Source: an uncultured Clostridia bacterium
Lineage (GTDB): Bacteria; Bacillota; Clostridia; TANB77; CAG-508
Assembly (NCBI GenBank): GCA_934167435.1
Contig: CAKPKZ010000042.1
Span: 1 to 11,559 of the forward strand
Direction: 5' to 3'
DNA length: 11,559 nt
Below the pieces are notes generated by a model that ran no database searches, was not told the origin of the DNA, and saw nothing but the letters and a program-made list of their open reading frames with translations. Shown here one piece after another: positions 6,421-11,559 of this stretch (position 1 is its first letter; every line of letters starts with the position of its first letter). The translations under genes and the position numbers were made by a program.

Positions 6421-7773
6421 ATGGCTTTTGAAGGACTATCTTCTAGGTTACAAGAAATAACAAGAAAAATAAGAGGAAAAGCAAGAATTACAGAGTCAGA
6501 TTTAAAAGACATGTTAAGAGAAGTAAAACTTGCATTATTAGAAGCTGACGTTAACTATAAAATAGTTAAAGAATTTATATCAACCATTCAAGAAAAAGCT
6601 TTAGGCCAAGATGTACTAAAATCATTAACACCAGGGCAACAAGTTATAAAAATAGTAAAAGATGAAATGGTAGAACTTTTAGGTGGAACAGAAAGTAAAA
6701 TAAACTTTACACCGAATCCTCCAACAATAATAATGTTAGTAGGATTACAAGGTTCAGGTAAAACAACTACAGCAGGTAAGCTTGCAAATTTATTAAGAAA
6801 ACAAGGAAAGAAACCATTATTAGTTGCTTGTGATGTATATAGACCAGCAGCTATAAAACAATTGCAAGTTGTAGGAAGTCAATTAAACATACCAGTATAT
6901 GCTAACTTGGAAACAAAAGATGTTGTAAAAATAAGTAAACAAGCAGTAAATATAGCAATGTCAAAATTAAATGATGTTATAATTTTAGATACAGCAGGTA
7001 GATTACATATAGATGAAGCTTTAATGCAAGAATTAAAAAGTTTAAAATCAAATATAAGACCACACGAAATTTTATTGGTTGTAGACTCAATGACAGGTCA
7101 AGATGCAGTAAATGTTTCTAAAACATTCAATGACGAGTTAGGAGTTGACGGAGTAGTACTAACAAAACTAGATGGTGACACTCGTGGTGGTGCGGCTCTT
7201 TCTGTAAAAAAAGTTACAGGCAAACCTATAAAATTTGCAGCAACTGGCGAAAAAATGAATGACCTTGAAGTATTTCACCCAGACAGAATGACATCCAGAA
7301 TATTAGGAATGGGAGATATTTTATCTGTAATAGAAAAAGCAGAGGAAACATTTGATTTAGAACAAGCAGAAAAATTAGAAAAACAATTAAGAAAAAAAGA
7401 ATTAGACTTAGACGATTATTTAGCACAAATAAGACAAGTTAAAAAAATGGGTTCATTTTCTTCATTGTTAAAATTAATACCAGGAATGAATCAAATAAAA
7501 GACTTAAAAGTAGATGATAAGGAATTTGGAAAAATAGAAGCAATAATATGCTCAATGACTAAAACAGAAAAAAGAAACACTAAATTATTAAATGCAAGTA
7601 GAAGACAACGTATAGCAAAAGGAAGTGGAACTTCTGTACAAGACATTAATAAATTTATAAAATCTTTTGAAATGACACAAAAAATGATGAAACAAATGCA
7701 AAATAACAAAGTTGGAATGAAAAAATTAATGAACAGTATAAATCCAGATGACTTAAAAAACTTCAAAATTTAA
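6421..7773 (+). CDS. ffh: Signal recognition particle GTPase Ffh
   Basis: This 450-residue SRP54 homologue binds SRP RNA and signal sequences and delivers ribosomes to FtsY at the membrane. It has an N-domain four-helix bundle (1-90), a G-domain with GLQGSGKTT (108-116), DTAGR (190-194) and TKLDGDTRGG (248-257), and a Met-rich M-domain (about 310-450) with the RNA-binding SRRQRIAKGSG (393-403) and the MTQKMMKQMQ hydrophobic-groove segment. Length is normal for the family. GGAGG sits 6 bases upstream of the ATG. It follows ylxM and precedes rpsP, the standard Firmicute order. The 63-base gap to rpsP holds only AT-rich sequence and the rpsP ribosome-binding site. Confidence 0.98.
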   Translation: MAFEGLSSRLQEITRKIRGKARITESDLKDMLREVKLALLEADVNYKIVKEFISTIQEKALGQDVLKSLTPGQQVIKIVKDEMVELLGGTESKINFTPNPPTIIMLVGLQGSGKTTTAGKLANLLRKQGKKPLLVACDVYRPAAIKQLQVVGSQLNIPVYANLETKDVVKISKQAVNIAMSKLNDVIILDTAGRLHIDEALMQELKSLKSNIRPHEILLVVDSMTGQDAVNVSKTFNDELGVDGVVLTKLDGDTRGGAALSVKKVTGKPIKFAATGEKMNDLEVFHPDRMTSRILGMGDILSVIEKAEETFDLEQAEKLEKQLRKKELDLDDYLAQIRQVKKMGSFSSLLKLIPGMNQIKDLKVDDKEFGKIEAIICSMTKTEKRNTKLLNASRRQRIAKGSGTSVQDINKFIKSFEMTQKMMKQMQNNKVGMKKLMNSINPDDLKNFKI

Positions 7774-7836
7774 ATTAGTTATTAACTTTTATAATTTTAT
7801 AATATAAATAAAAATCATTTTAGGGAGGTGAAATAA

Positions 7837-8073
7837 ATGGTAAAAATAAGATTACAAAGAGAAGGAAAGAAAAAAGCTCCTTTCTATCATATAGTAGTTG
7901 CAGATTCTAAATCTCCAAGAGATGGAAAAATCATTGAAAAAATAGGAACATATGATCCAATGACAGATCCTGCTACAATAGTATTAGATAATGCAAAAGT
8001 AGAACAATGGATAAAAAATGGTGCTAAACCAACAGACACAGTTAAAGCTTTAATTGAAAAAGCTTCAAAATAA
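7837..8073 (+). CDS. rpsP: 30S ribosomal protein bS16
   Basis: The 78 residues give a compact bS16. The N-terminus VKIRLQREGKKKAPFYHIVV and the following SPRDGKIIEKIGTYDP are the family hallmarks, and the C-terminal KNGAKPTDTVKALIEKA closes it at usual length. It is a primary 16S rRNA-binding protein needed for 30S assembly. GGGAGGTG 7 bases upstream is a very strong Shine-Dalgarno, fitting a highly expressed gene. It is followed by khpA, rimM, trmD and rplS, a block that couples ribosome parts with ribosome and tRNA maturation. Confidence 0.98.
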   Translation: MVKIRLQREGKKKAPFYHIVVADSKSPRDGKIIEKIGTYDPMTDPATIVLDNAKVEQWIKNGAKPTDTVKALIEKASK

Positions 8074-8081
8074 TTGTTACC

Positions 8082-8087
8082 AGGAGG
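8082..8087 (+). promoter_or_regulatory. Ribosome-binding site that fixes the khpA start
   Basis: AGGAGG lies 5 bases before ATG 8093. A longer in-frame reading from 8054 would begin inside rpsP on a non-ATG codon and contain this site, so the 76-residue form is chosen; 76 residues is also the usual KhpA size. Confidence 0.9.
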
Positions 8088-8092
8088 ACGAT

Positions 8093-8323
8093 ATGAAAGA
8101 AATATTACAAACAATTATTTCAAATTTAGTAGATGATAAACAAGCTATTGAAATAAAAGAGTTAGATGGTGAAAAATCAATAATATTTGAAGTAAAAGTT
8201 GCTGAAAAAGATATGGGAAAAGTAATTGGTAAACAAGGAAGACTTGCCCAATCAATAAGAACAGTAATGAAAGCAGTAGCTGGAAAAGAACAAAAAAAGG
8301 TTACAATAGAATTTATTGGATAA
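8093..8323 (+). CDS. khpA: RNA-binding KH-domain protein KhpA
   Basis: This 76-residue single type-II KH domain carries the RNA-contacting GxxG loop (Gly46-Lys-Gln-Gly49, within GKVIGKQGRLAQSIR). Family knowledge: KhpA (formerly YlqC) dimerises with KhpB/Jag, binds many transcripts and small RNAs, and influences cell elongation and division in pneumococcus. The gene sits at its conserved place between rpsP and rimM, 19 bases after rpsP and 16 before the preferred rimM start. No other domain or extension is present. No khpB is in the window; it usually sits near rnpA at the origin. Confidence 0.94.
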   Translation: MKEILQTIISNLVDDKQAIEIKELDGEKSIIFEVKVAEKDMGKVIGKQGRLAQSIRTVMKAVAGKEQKKVTIEFIG

Positions 8324-8324
8324 T

Positions 8325-8329
8325 CGGAG
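8325..8329 (+). promoter_or_regulatory. Ribosome-binding site that decides the rimM start
   Basis: CGGAG is 10 bases before ATG 8340. The longer frame would use TTG 8316 inside khpA and place this site within the coding region. Residues from 8340 (MQELEIGQIVNTFGIKG) match the normal RimM N-terminus. Confidence 0.75.
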
Positions 8330-8339
8330 TAACAAAATT

Positions 8340-8843
8340 ATGCAAGAATTAGAAATAGGTCAAATTGTTAATACATTTGGAATAAAAGGAATGGTTAAAG
8401 TTGTACCATTTACAGATAATATAAAAAGATTTGACGACTTAGAAAAAGTATATATTCAAAGCAAAAATAGTAAAAAGGAATATCAAATAGAACAAGTTAA
8501 GTATCATAAAAATATGGTATTAATTAAATTTTGTGGAATAGACAAAGTAGAAGATGCAGAAAATTTAAGAAATGCTTTTCTAAAAATAGATAGAAAAGAT
8601 GCAGTTCCATTAAAAAAAGACACATACTATATAGTAGACTTAATTGGATTACAAGTGTATACAGATGAAAATAATTTAATAGGTATACTAGAAGATATTT
8701 ATAATACTGGAAGCAATGATATATATGTTGTAAAAGATGAAAAAGGAAAACAAATATTGTTACCTGCTATATCAGACGTTATAAAACAAATAGATATAGA
8801 AAACAAAAAAATAATAGTACATCTTTTAAATGGATTAGTATAA
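8340..8843 (+). CDS. rimM: 16S rRNA processing protein RimM
   Basis: The protein is 167 residues from the preferred start. It opens with the RimM signature EIGQIVNTFGIKGMVKV, a beta-barrel N-domain (to about residue 85), then a PRC-barrel (about 96-167) starting at YYIVDLIGLQVYT and including NDIYVV and LLPAI. RimM binds uS19 and the 30S head and helps mature it; loss slows 16S 3' processing in E. coli. The order rpsP-khpA-rimM-trmD-rplS is conserved. It ends 11 bases before trmD, with the trmD Shine-Dalgarno AAAGGAG in the gap. The substrate-facing residues look complete. A TTG start at 8316 giving 175 residues is the alternative but is less likely. Confidence 0.95.
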   Translation: MQELEIGQIVNTFGIKGMVKVVPFTDNIKRFDDLEKVYIQSKNSKKEYQIEQVKYHKNMVLIKFCGIDKVEDAENLRNAFLKIDRKDAVPLKKDTYYIVDLIGLQVYTDENNLIGILEDIYNTGSNDIYVVKDEKGKQILLPAISDVIKQIDIENKKIIVHLLNGLV

Positions 8844-8854
8844 AGGAGAATTGT

Positions 8855-9577
8855 ATGAAGTTTGATGTGTTAACACTTTTTCCGGAAATGTTTGAGCCAT
8901 TAAAGCAAAGCATTATAGGAAGAGCGACGCAAAAAAATCTAATAAACATTAATATAGTTAATATTAGAGATTTTTCAAAAAATAAGCACAAAAAAGTAGA
9001 CGATACTCCATATGGTGGAGGAGCTGGAATGGTAATAAAGCCAGATGTAGTATATGACTGCTATAATTCAGTAAAAACTAAAAATTGCAAAGTTATATAT
9101 CTAACTCCACAAGGAAAAGTACTAAACCAGAAAAAAGTTGTAGAATTATCTAAACAAGAACATTTAATTCTTCTTTGCGGTCATTATGAAGGAATTGATC
9201 AAAGGGTACTAGACGAAATTGTAGATGAAGAAATTTCTATAGGAGATTATGTATTAACAGGGGGAGAGCTTCCTGCTATGACAATAATTGATAGTGTAAG
9301 TAGATATATAGAAGGAGTACTAAAAAAAGAATCTATAGAAGAAGAATCTTTTTCAAATGGACTTTTAGAATATCCACAATATACAAAACCAGAAATTTTT
9401 AATAATACAAAAGTGCCAGAAGTACTACTTTCAGGTCATCACGAAAATATAAGCAAATGGAGAAAAAAAGAATCTTTAAAAAATACATATTTAAAAAGAC
9501 CAGATCTTTTAAAAAAATATAGTATGAATGAAGAAGAAGAAATATATTTAAAACAAATAAAACAAGAAGTGCTTTAA
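8855..9577 (+). CDS. trmD: tRNA (guanine-N1)-methyltransferase TrmD
   Basis: TrmD transfers methyl from S-adenosylmethionine to N1 of G37 in tRNAs with a G36-G37 sequence, preventing +1 frameshifts. The 240 residues begin FDVLTLFPEMF and show PYGGGAGM (52-59), YLTPQGKVL (82-90), the trefoil-knot SAM site LLCGHYEGIDQRV (106-118) and SIGDYVLTGGELPAM (128-142), then the SVSRYIEGVL linker with Arg150. In the motif before LLEYPQYTKPE, the position I align to the E. coli general base Asp169 is Glu164. The length is normal. The stop codon lies in a small hairpin. Very confident identification; the Asp-to-Glu reading is from memory-based alignment. Confidence 0.97.
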   Translation: MKFDVLTLFPEMFEPLKQSIIGRATQKNLININIVNIRDFSKNKHKKVDDTPYGGGAGMVIKPDVVYDCYNSVKTKNCKVIYLTPQGKVLNQKKVVELSKQEHLILLCGHYEGIDQRVLDEIVDEEISIGDYVLTGGELPAMTIIDSVSRYIEGVLKKESIEEESFSNGLLEYPQYTKPEIFNNTKVPEVLLSGHHENISKWRKKESLKNTYLKRPDLLKKYSMNEEEEIYLKQIKQEVL

Positions 9578-9584
9578 GTAGCAC
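9569..9584 (+). other. Small hairpin over the trmD stop
   Basis: GTGCT (9569-9573) pairs with AGCAC (9580-9584) around TTAAGT, which contains the TAA. With only 38 bases between trmD and rplS there is little room for a structured leader. An L19 autoregulatory leader is conceivable but I cannot match a known consensus. Confidence 0.35.
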
Positions 9585-9615
9585 CGCTCAAATAAAAGAA
9601 GGAGGTAAATTCTAA

Positions 9616-10071
9616 ATGGATATTATAAAATCTATTGAACATGAACAATTAAAAAATAAAATACCAGATTTAAGAGTTGGTAATACAGTTAGAGTTCATG
9701 TAAGAATTAAAGAAGGAAACAAAGAAAGAATCCAAGTATTCGAAGGAATTATAATTAAAAAACAAGGTGGAGGAGTTAACCAAACATTTACAGTAAGAAG
9801 AATTTCTTATGGTGTTGGTGTTGAAAAAACATTTTTAGTACATTCTCCATTAGTAGAAAAAGTAGAATTAGTAAGAGTTGGTAAAGCAAGACGTGCTAAA
9901 TTATACTACTTAAGAGACAGAGTTGGTAAAGCTGCTAAAACTAAAGAAAAAATAGGTGCAAGAATTGAAAATAAAGAAATTGTAATAAAAGAAGAAATAG
10001 CTGAAGAACCAGCTAAAACAGAAACTGTTGAAGCACCTGTTGCAGAAGAAACAACAAAAGTAGAAGAATAA
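9616..10071 (+). CDS. rplS: 50S ribosomal protein bL19 with acidic C-terminal tail
   Basis: Residues 1-112 are a normal bL19: an N-terminal helix, IPDLRVGNTVRVHVRIKEG, the FEGIIIKKQGGGVNQTFTVR core, HSPLVEKVELVRVGKARRAKLYYLRD, then a basic GKAAKTKEK. The protein sits at the 30S-50S interface of the 50S subunit. Unlike the usual length of about 115, it continues for nearly 40 residues rich in Glu, Ala, Pro, Thr and Val (EEIAEEPAKTETVEAPVAEE), probably disordered and acidic. The frame runs cleanly into a terminator five bases after the stop, so this is not a fusion artefact at a gene boundary. AAGGAGG 8 bases before the ATG is a very strong ribosome-binding site. It is the last gene of the operon. 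Core codons include some CGT and GGT, as expected for high expression. Confidence 0.97.
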   Translation: MDIIKSIEHEQLKNKIPDLRVGNTVRVHVRIKEGNKERIQVFEGIIIKKQGGGVNQTFTVRRISYGVGVEKTFLVHSPLVEKVELVRVGKARRAKLYYLRDRVGKAAKTKEKIGARIENKEIVIKEEIAEEPAKTETVEAPVAEETTKVEE

Positions 10072-10075
10072 AACA

Positions 10076-10114
10076 TAAAAAAGTTCGATATTTTAAAAAT
10101 ATTGAGCTTTTTTT
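10076..10114 (+). terminator. Intrinsic terminator ending the ylxM-rplS operon
   Basis: AAAAAAGTTCGATATT (10077-10092) pairs with AATATTGAGCTTTTTT around a short A/T loop, with two G-U pairs, and ends in seven T (10108-10114). The A-tract on the 5' side makes it potentially bidirectional. Confidence 0.92.
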
Positions 10115-10125
10115 ATATGTTAAGC

Positions 10126-10154
10126 TTGTATGTTATGTAAATATATGGTATAAT
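10126..10154 (+). promoter_or_regulatory. Extended -10 promoter of the 116-residue orphan
   Basis: TGGTATAAT (10146-10154) is a perfect TATAAT with the TG extension. The -35 at 17 bp is TTGTAT (10126-10131), matching only the first three bases. The predicted leader is about 40 bases, with AAAAGGAG as ribosome-binding site before ATG 10201. Confidence 0.82.
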
Positions 10155-10200
10155 TTAAAAAGTTGCAAAACGCACAAAATATAAAAGGAGAGATACCAAA

Positions 10201-10551
10201 ATGGAAACAACCGTAAAATGCTTGGAGGAAAAGATTTCTAAAGAGCGGATTTTGGAAAAATTAGCAAAAAACGAGCAGTTCTCATTTCTTGTGCAAAACA
10301 GGGAAAATACAGATTGGATTGATTGCTTTTCAGTTCATCCTCAATCTAAAACATGTTTTAGATCGTATAAAAAGCAAATCTTTCCATCTGGAAAAATTTT
10401 AACGATTGAAAGAGCCTTTAAATATAAAAAGGCAATTGTACAAGAATTAAAAGAAGAAATGAATGTGGCATTTGTTTTAGATTGTGCTAAAAAAACAAAT
10501 GAAGTAATATTTAACATGTACATTTCAGGAAAAATAATAAAAGTCAGATAG
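10201..10551 (+). CDS. Unrecognised 116-residue protein, single-gene unit
   Basis: I do not recognise the family. The protein is soluble-looking, basic overall, and contains four Cys (7, 42, 52, 95) and one Trp (39). It begins with a charged helix (about 8-24), then FSFLVQN, a DWIDCFSVHPQSKTCFRSYKK segment, and a C-terminal helix (about 74-87) followed by two strands (NVAFVLDC and NEVIFNMYISGKIIKVR). No signal, membrane helix or catalytic motif is evident. It has its own extended -10 promoter and its own strong terminator, so it is monocistronic. Codon use departs from the neighbours: Ile is mostly ATT/ATC, Leu is often TTG, and CGG, GAG and CAG occur. This hints at recent acquisition or a different selective history. 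GGAGAG about 8 bases upstream supports the start. Real gene likely; function unknown. Confidence 0.78.
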   Translation: METTVKCLEEKISKERILEKLAKNEQFSFLVQNRENTDWIDCFSVHPQSKTCFRSYKKQIFPSGKILTIERAFKYKKAIVQELKEEMNVAFVLDCAKKTNEVIFNMYISGKIIKVR

Positions 10552-10564
10552 TTATCTTCTGAAG

Positions 10565-10592
10565 GCAGGTGCAAGTGCATCTGCTTTTTTTT
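10565..10592 (+). terminator. Strong intrinsic terminator after the orphan gene
   Basis: GCAGGTGC (10565-10572) pairs with GCATCTGC (10577-10584), one G-U pair included, around an AAGT tetraloop, and eight T follow (10585-10592). This is the most GC-rich structure in the window and a textbook terminator. Confidence 0.93.
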
Positions 10593-10600
10593 AGGTAGAA

Positions 10601-10618
10601 TATTACAAATATATTACA
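10601..10618 (+). repeat. Direct repeat TATTACA, one helical turn apart
   Basis: TATTACA occurs at 10601-10607 and 10612-10618, an 11-base period, ending 13 bases upstream of the -35 of the next gene. The placement would suit an activator or repressor bound on one face of the DNA. The region is AT-rich, so chance is not excluded. Confidence 0.4.
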
Positions 10619-10631
10619 TCAAGAAAAATGC

Positions 10632-10660
10632 TTGAAAAAATTAACTGGTTATGCTAATAT
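10632..10660 (+). promoter_or_regulatory. Promoter of the pilin-like gene
   Basis: TTGAAA (10632-10637), a 17-bp spacer and TAATAT (10655-10660) preceded by TGC give a good sigma-A promoter with extended -10. The leader is about 42 bases and carries GGAAGG (10695-10700) 9 bases before ATG 10710. Confidence 0.82.
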
Positions 10661-10709
10661 AAAAATATAAGTAATAGATGAAAACTAATGAAAAGGAAGG
10701 ATGAAATAA

Positions 10710-11559
10710 ATGAAAATTAATTTAAAACAAAGAAATGGAATTACTCTTATTGCATTAGTAATAACAATTGTAGTATTATTAATACTAGCAGGAGTAACAA
10801 TAGAAAATGGAATATTGGGAAAAGCAACAACAGCAAAAGCAAAATCTGCTGAAGAAGAAGCAAGAGAGAAAGTAAGCTTAATGCTTGCTAGTTGGAAAAT
10901 GGAAAAGACTATAAACAATGTGGACTTTGATAAGTATATAGCAGATTATACCGAAGATTTTCAATCTTTTGGTATAGAAACGATTACTAAAGATGAAAAA
11001 CGAGATGGTTGGTATTTTGCACAAGTAAAAGTAGGAGATAAAACATATTATGTTGAAATTTTAATTGAAAATAATAATGCACAAATTAAAAACGTATTAG
11101 ATAGTTTAGATATAATAACAGTAAAAATTACTAAAGAAAAGTATACATTTAAAGATAAAGCAAATATAACAATAGAAGCTACAGCATCATCACAAGAAGC
11201 AACAATAACTGAATTAAAATTAACAAAAACAGGAGAAACAAATGAAGTTACTGGAACAAAAAATGGTAATAAAACAACATATGAAATAACAGCAGGAGAC
11301 GAATATACATATACAGTAGCTGATAGTAATAGTAAAAATACAAGTGGAACTATAAAAGTAGAGAAGTTAGATGCTCCTACTATTGAAGTTAATACAACAA
11401 TAAACTCAATAACAGTAAAAGTAACAAATAATTATCCAAGCGATGCAAATGTAAAATATAAATATCAAATAGGTGATAACACAGCATCAGATAAGAGTGA
11501 AACAACATATCAACAAACAGGACTAACACCATCTACACCATATGCAGTTACAGTAACAG
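10710..11559 (+). CDS. Type IV-pilin-like surface protein, 3'-truncated by window edge
   Basis: 283 codons are open to the end of the window. The N-terminus is a prepilin-type signal: a short basic leader ending in Gly10, then a hydrophobic helix ITLIALVITIVVLLILAGV (11-29). Cleavage after Gly10 would give a mature protein with Ala, not Glu, at position 5. Next comes ENGILGKATTAKAKSAEEEA, a coil-to-helix stalk, then a small domain with conserved aromatic residues (WYFAQVKVGDKTYYVEI, about 102-118). Residues about 136-218 look like an Ig-like beta domain, and from about 221 (DAPTIEV) a fibronectin-III-like repeat begins. Thr, Asn and Lys are abundant, as expected for a secreted or surface-anchored protein. 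I associate this N-terminus with large surface-protein families of uncultured Clostridia. No pilin assembly gene is in the window. Function in adhesion or appendage formation is inference. Confidence 0.85.
   Translation, partial: MKINLKQRNGITLIALVITIVVLLILAGVTIENGILGKATTAKAKSAEEEAREKVSLMLASWKMEKTINNVDFDKYIADYTEDFQSFGIETITKDEKRDGWYFAQVKVGDKTYYVEILIENNNAQIKNVLDSLDIITVKITKEKYTFKDKANITIEATASSQEATITELKLTKTGETNEVTGTKNGNKTTYEITAGDEYTYTVADSNSKNTSGTIKVEKLDAPTIEVNTTINSITVKVTNNYPSDANVKYKYQIGDNTASDKSETTYQQTGLTPSTPYAVTVT

Noticed and set aside
7176..7205. Locally higher-GC codon patch (CGT, GGT, GCG, CTT) in the ffh DTRGGAAL motif
   Set aside because: Likely translational selection or chance in a highly conserved motif; too short to support recombination or overlap with another feature.
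7774..7836. TATAAT at 7798-7803 as an internal promoter for rpsP
   Set aside because: No acceptable -35 lies 16-18 bp upstream and the whole gap is A/T, where such hexamers arise by chance.
8045..8065. AAGCTTT/AAAGCTT inverted repeat near the rpsP end
   Set aside because: It comes from a repeated Lys-Ala codon pair in the coding region and has no U-tract or regulatory position.
10678..10720. Short upstream frames starting at ATG 10678, 10688 and 10701 before the pilin-like gene
   Set aside because: None has a Shine-Dalgarno at usable spacing; the GGAAGG fits only ATG 10710.
10685..10918. Minus-strand open frame opposite the pilin-like gene
   Set aside because: It is the mirror of the hydrophobic signal and Lys/Ala-rich stalk; the + strand has promoter, ribosome-binding site and a recognisable signal.
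1..11559. CRISPR arrays, tRNA/rRNA genes, transposases, prophage or toxin-antitoxin modules
   Set aside because: I looked for them and saw no spaced repeats, cloverleaf sequences, transposase motifs or paired small genes of that type.

Overview
The window is very AT-rich, and every gene I can support lies on the + strand. Codon use is strongly biased to A/T-ending triplets (AGA for Arg, ATA for Ile, TTA for Leu). Gene order and families point to a low-GC Firmicute of the Clostridia: obg next to a TGS/uridine-kinase fusion, and ylxM-ffh-rpsP-khpA-rimM-trmD-rplS. The truncated pilin-like gene at the right end, with its 'GITLIALVITI' N-terminus, is a type I associate with uncultured gut Clostridia. 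That placement is inference and goes no finer than class.

Layout. (1) 1-3449: the 3' part of obg, a TGS/SAD/uridine-kinase-type nucleoside kinase, an RNHCP zinc-ribbon protein and an 89-residue orphan, closed by a clear intrinsic terminator. (2) 3459-5970: a copper-handling pair, copZ (chaperone) and copA (P1B-1 ATPase), with its own promoter and a two-stage terminator whose 5' arm lies inside the copA coding end. No copper-responsive repressor is present. (3) 5992-10114: a translation/secretion operon, ylxM-ffh (SRP) followed by rpsP (bS16), khpA (RNA-binding KH protein), rimM (30S maturation), trmD (tRNA m1G37 methylation) and rplS (bL19), with a sigma-A type promoter in front and a strong terminator behind. 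(4) 10126-10592: a single unrecognised 116-residue gene between an extended -10 promoter and a strong terminator, with codon use unlike its neighbours. (5) 10601-11559: a well-formed promoter preceded by a helically phased direct repeat, driving a type IV-pilin-like surface protein that runs off the window.

Most of the window is conserved housekeeping. The items most worth a second look are a 12-bp perfect inverted repeat that pairs the copA terminator's 3' arm with the ylxM ribosome-binding site and encloses the ylxM promoter, the compositionally odd orphan at 10201-10551, the pilin-like protein that lacks the usual Glu5, and a Shine-Dalgarno-like sequence locked in a hairpin with no start codon. 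I do not see a clearly new multi-gene system. Three start codons (nucleoside kinase, khpA, rimM) are placed downstream of the longest possible reading frame because of their ribosome-binding sites.
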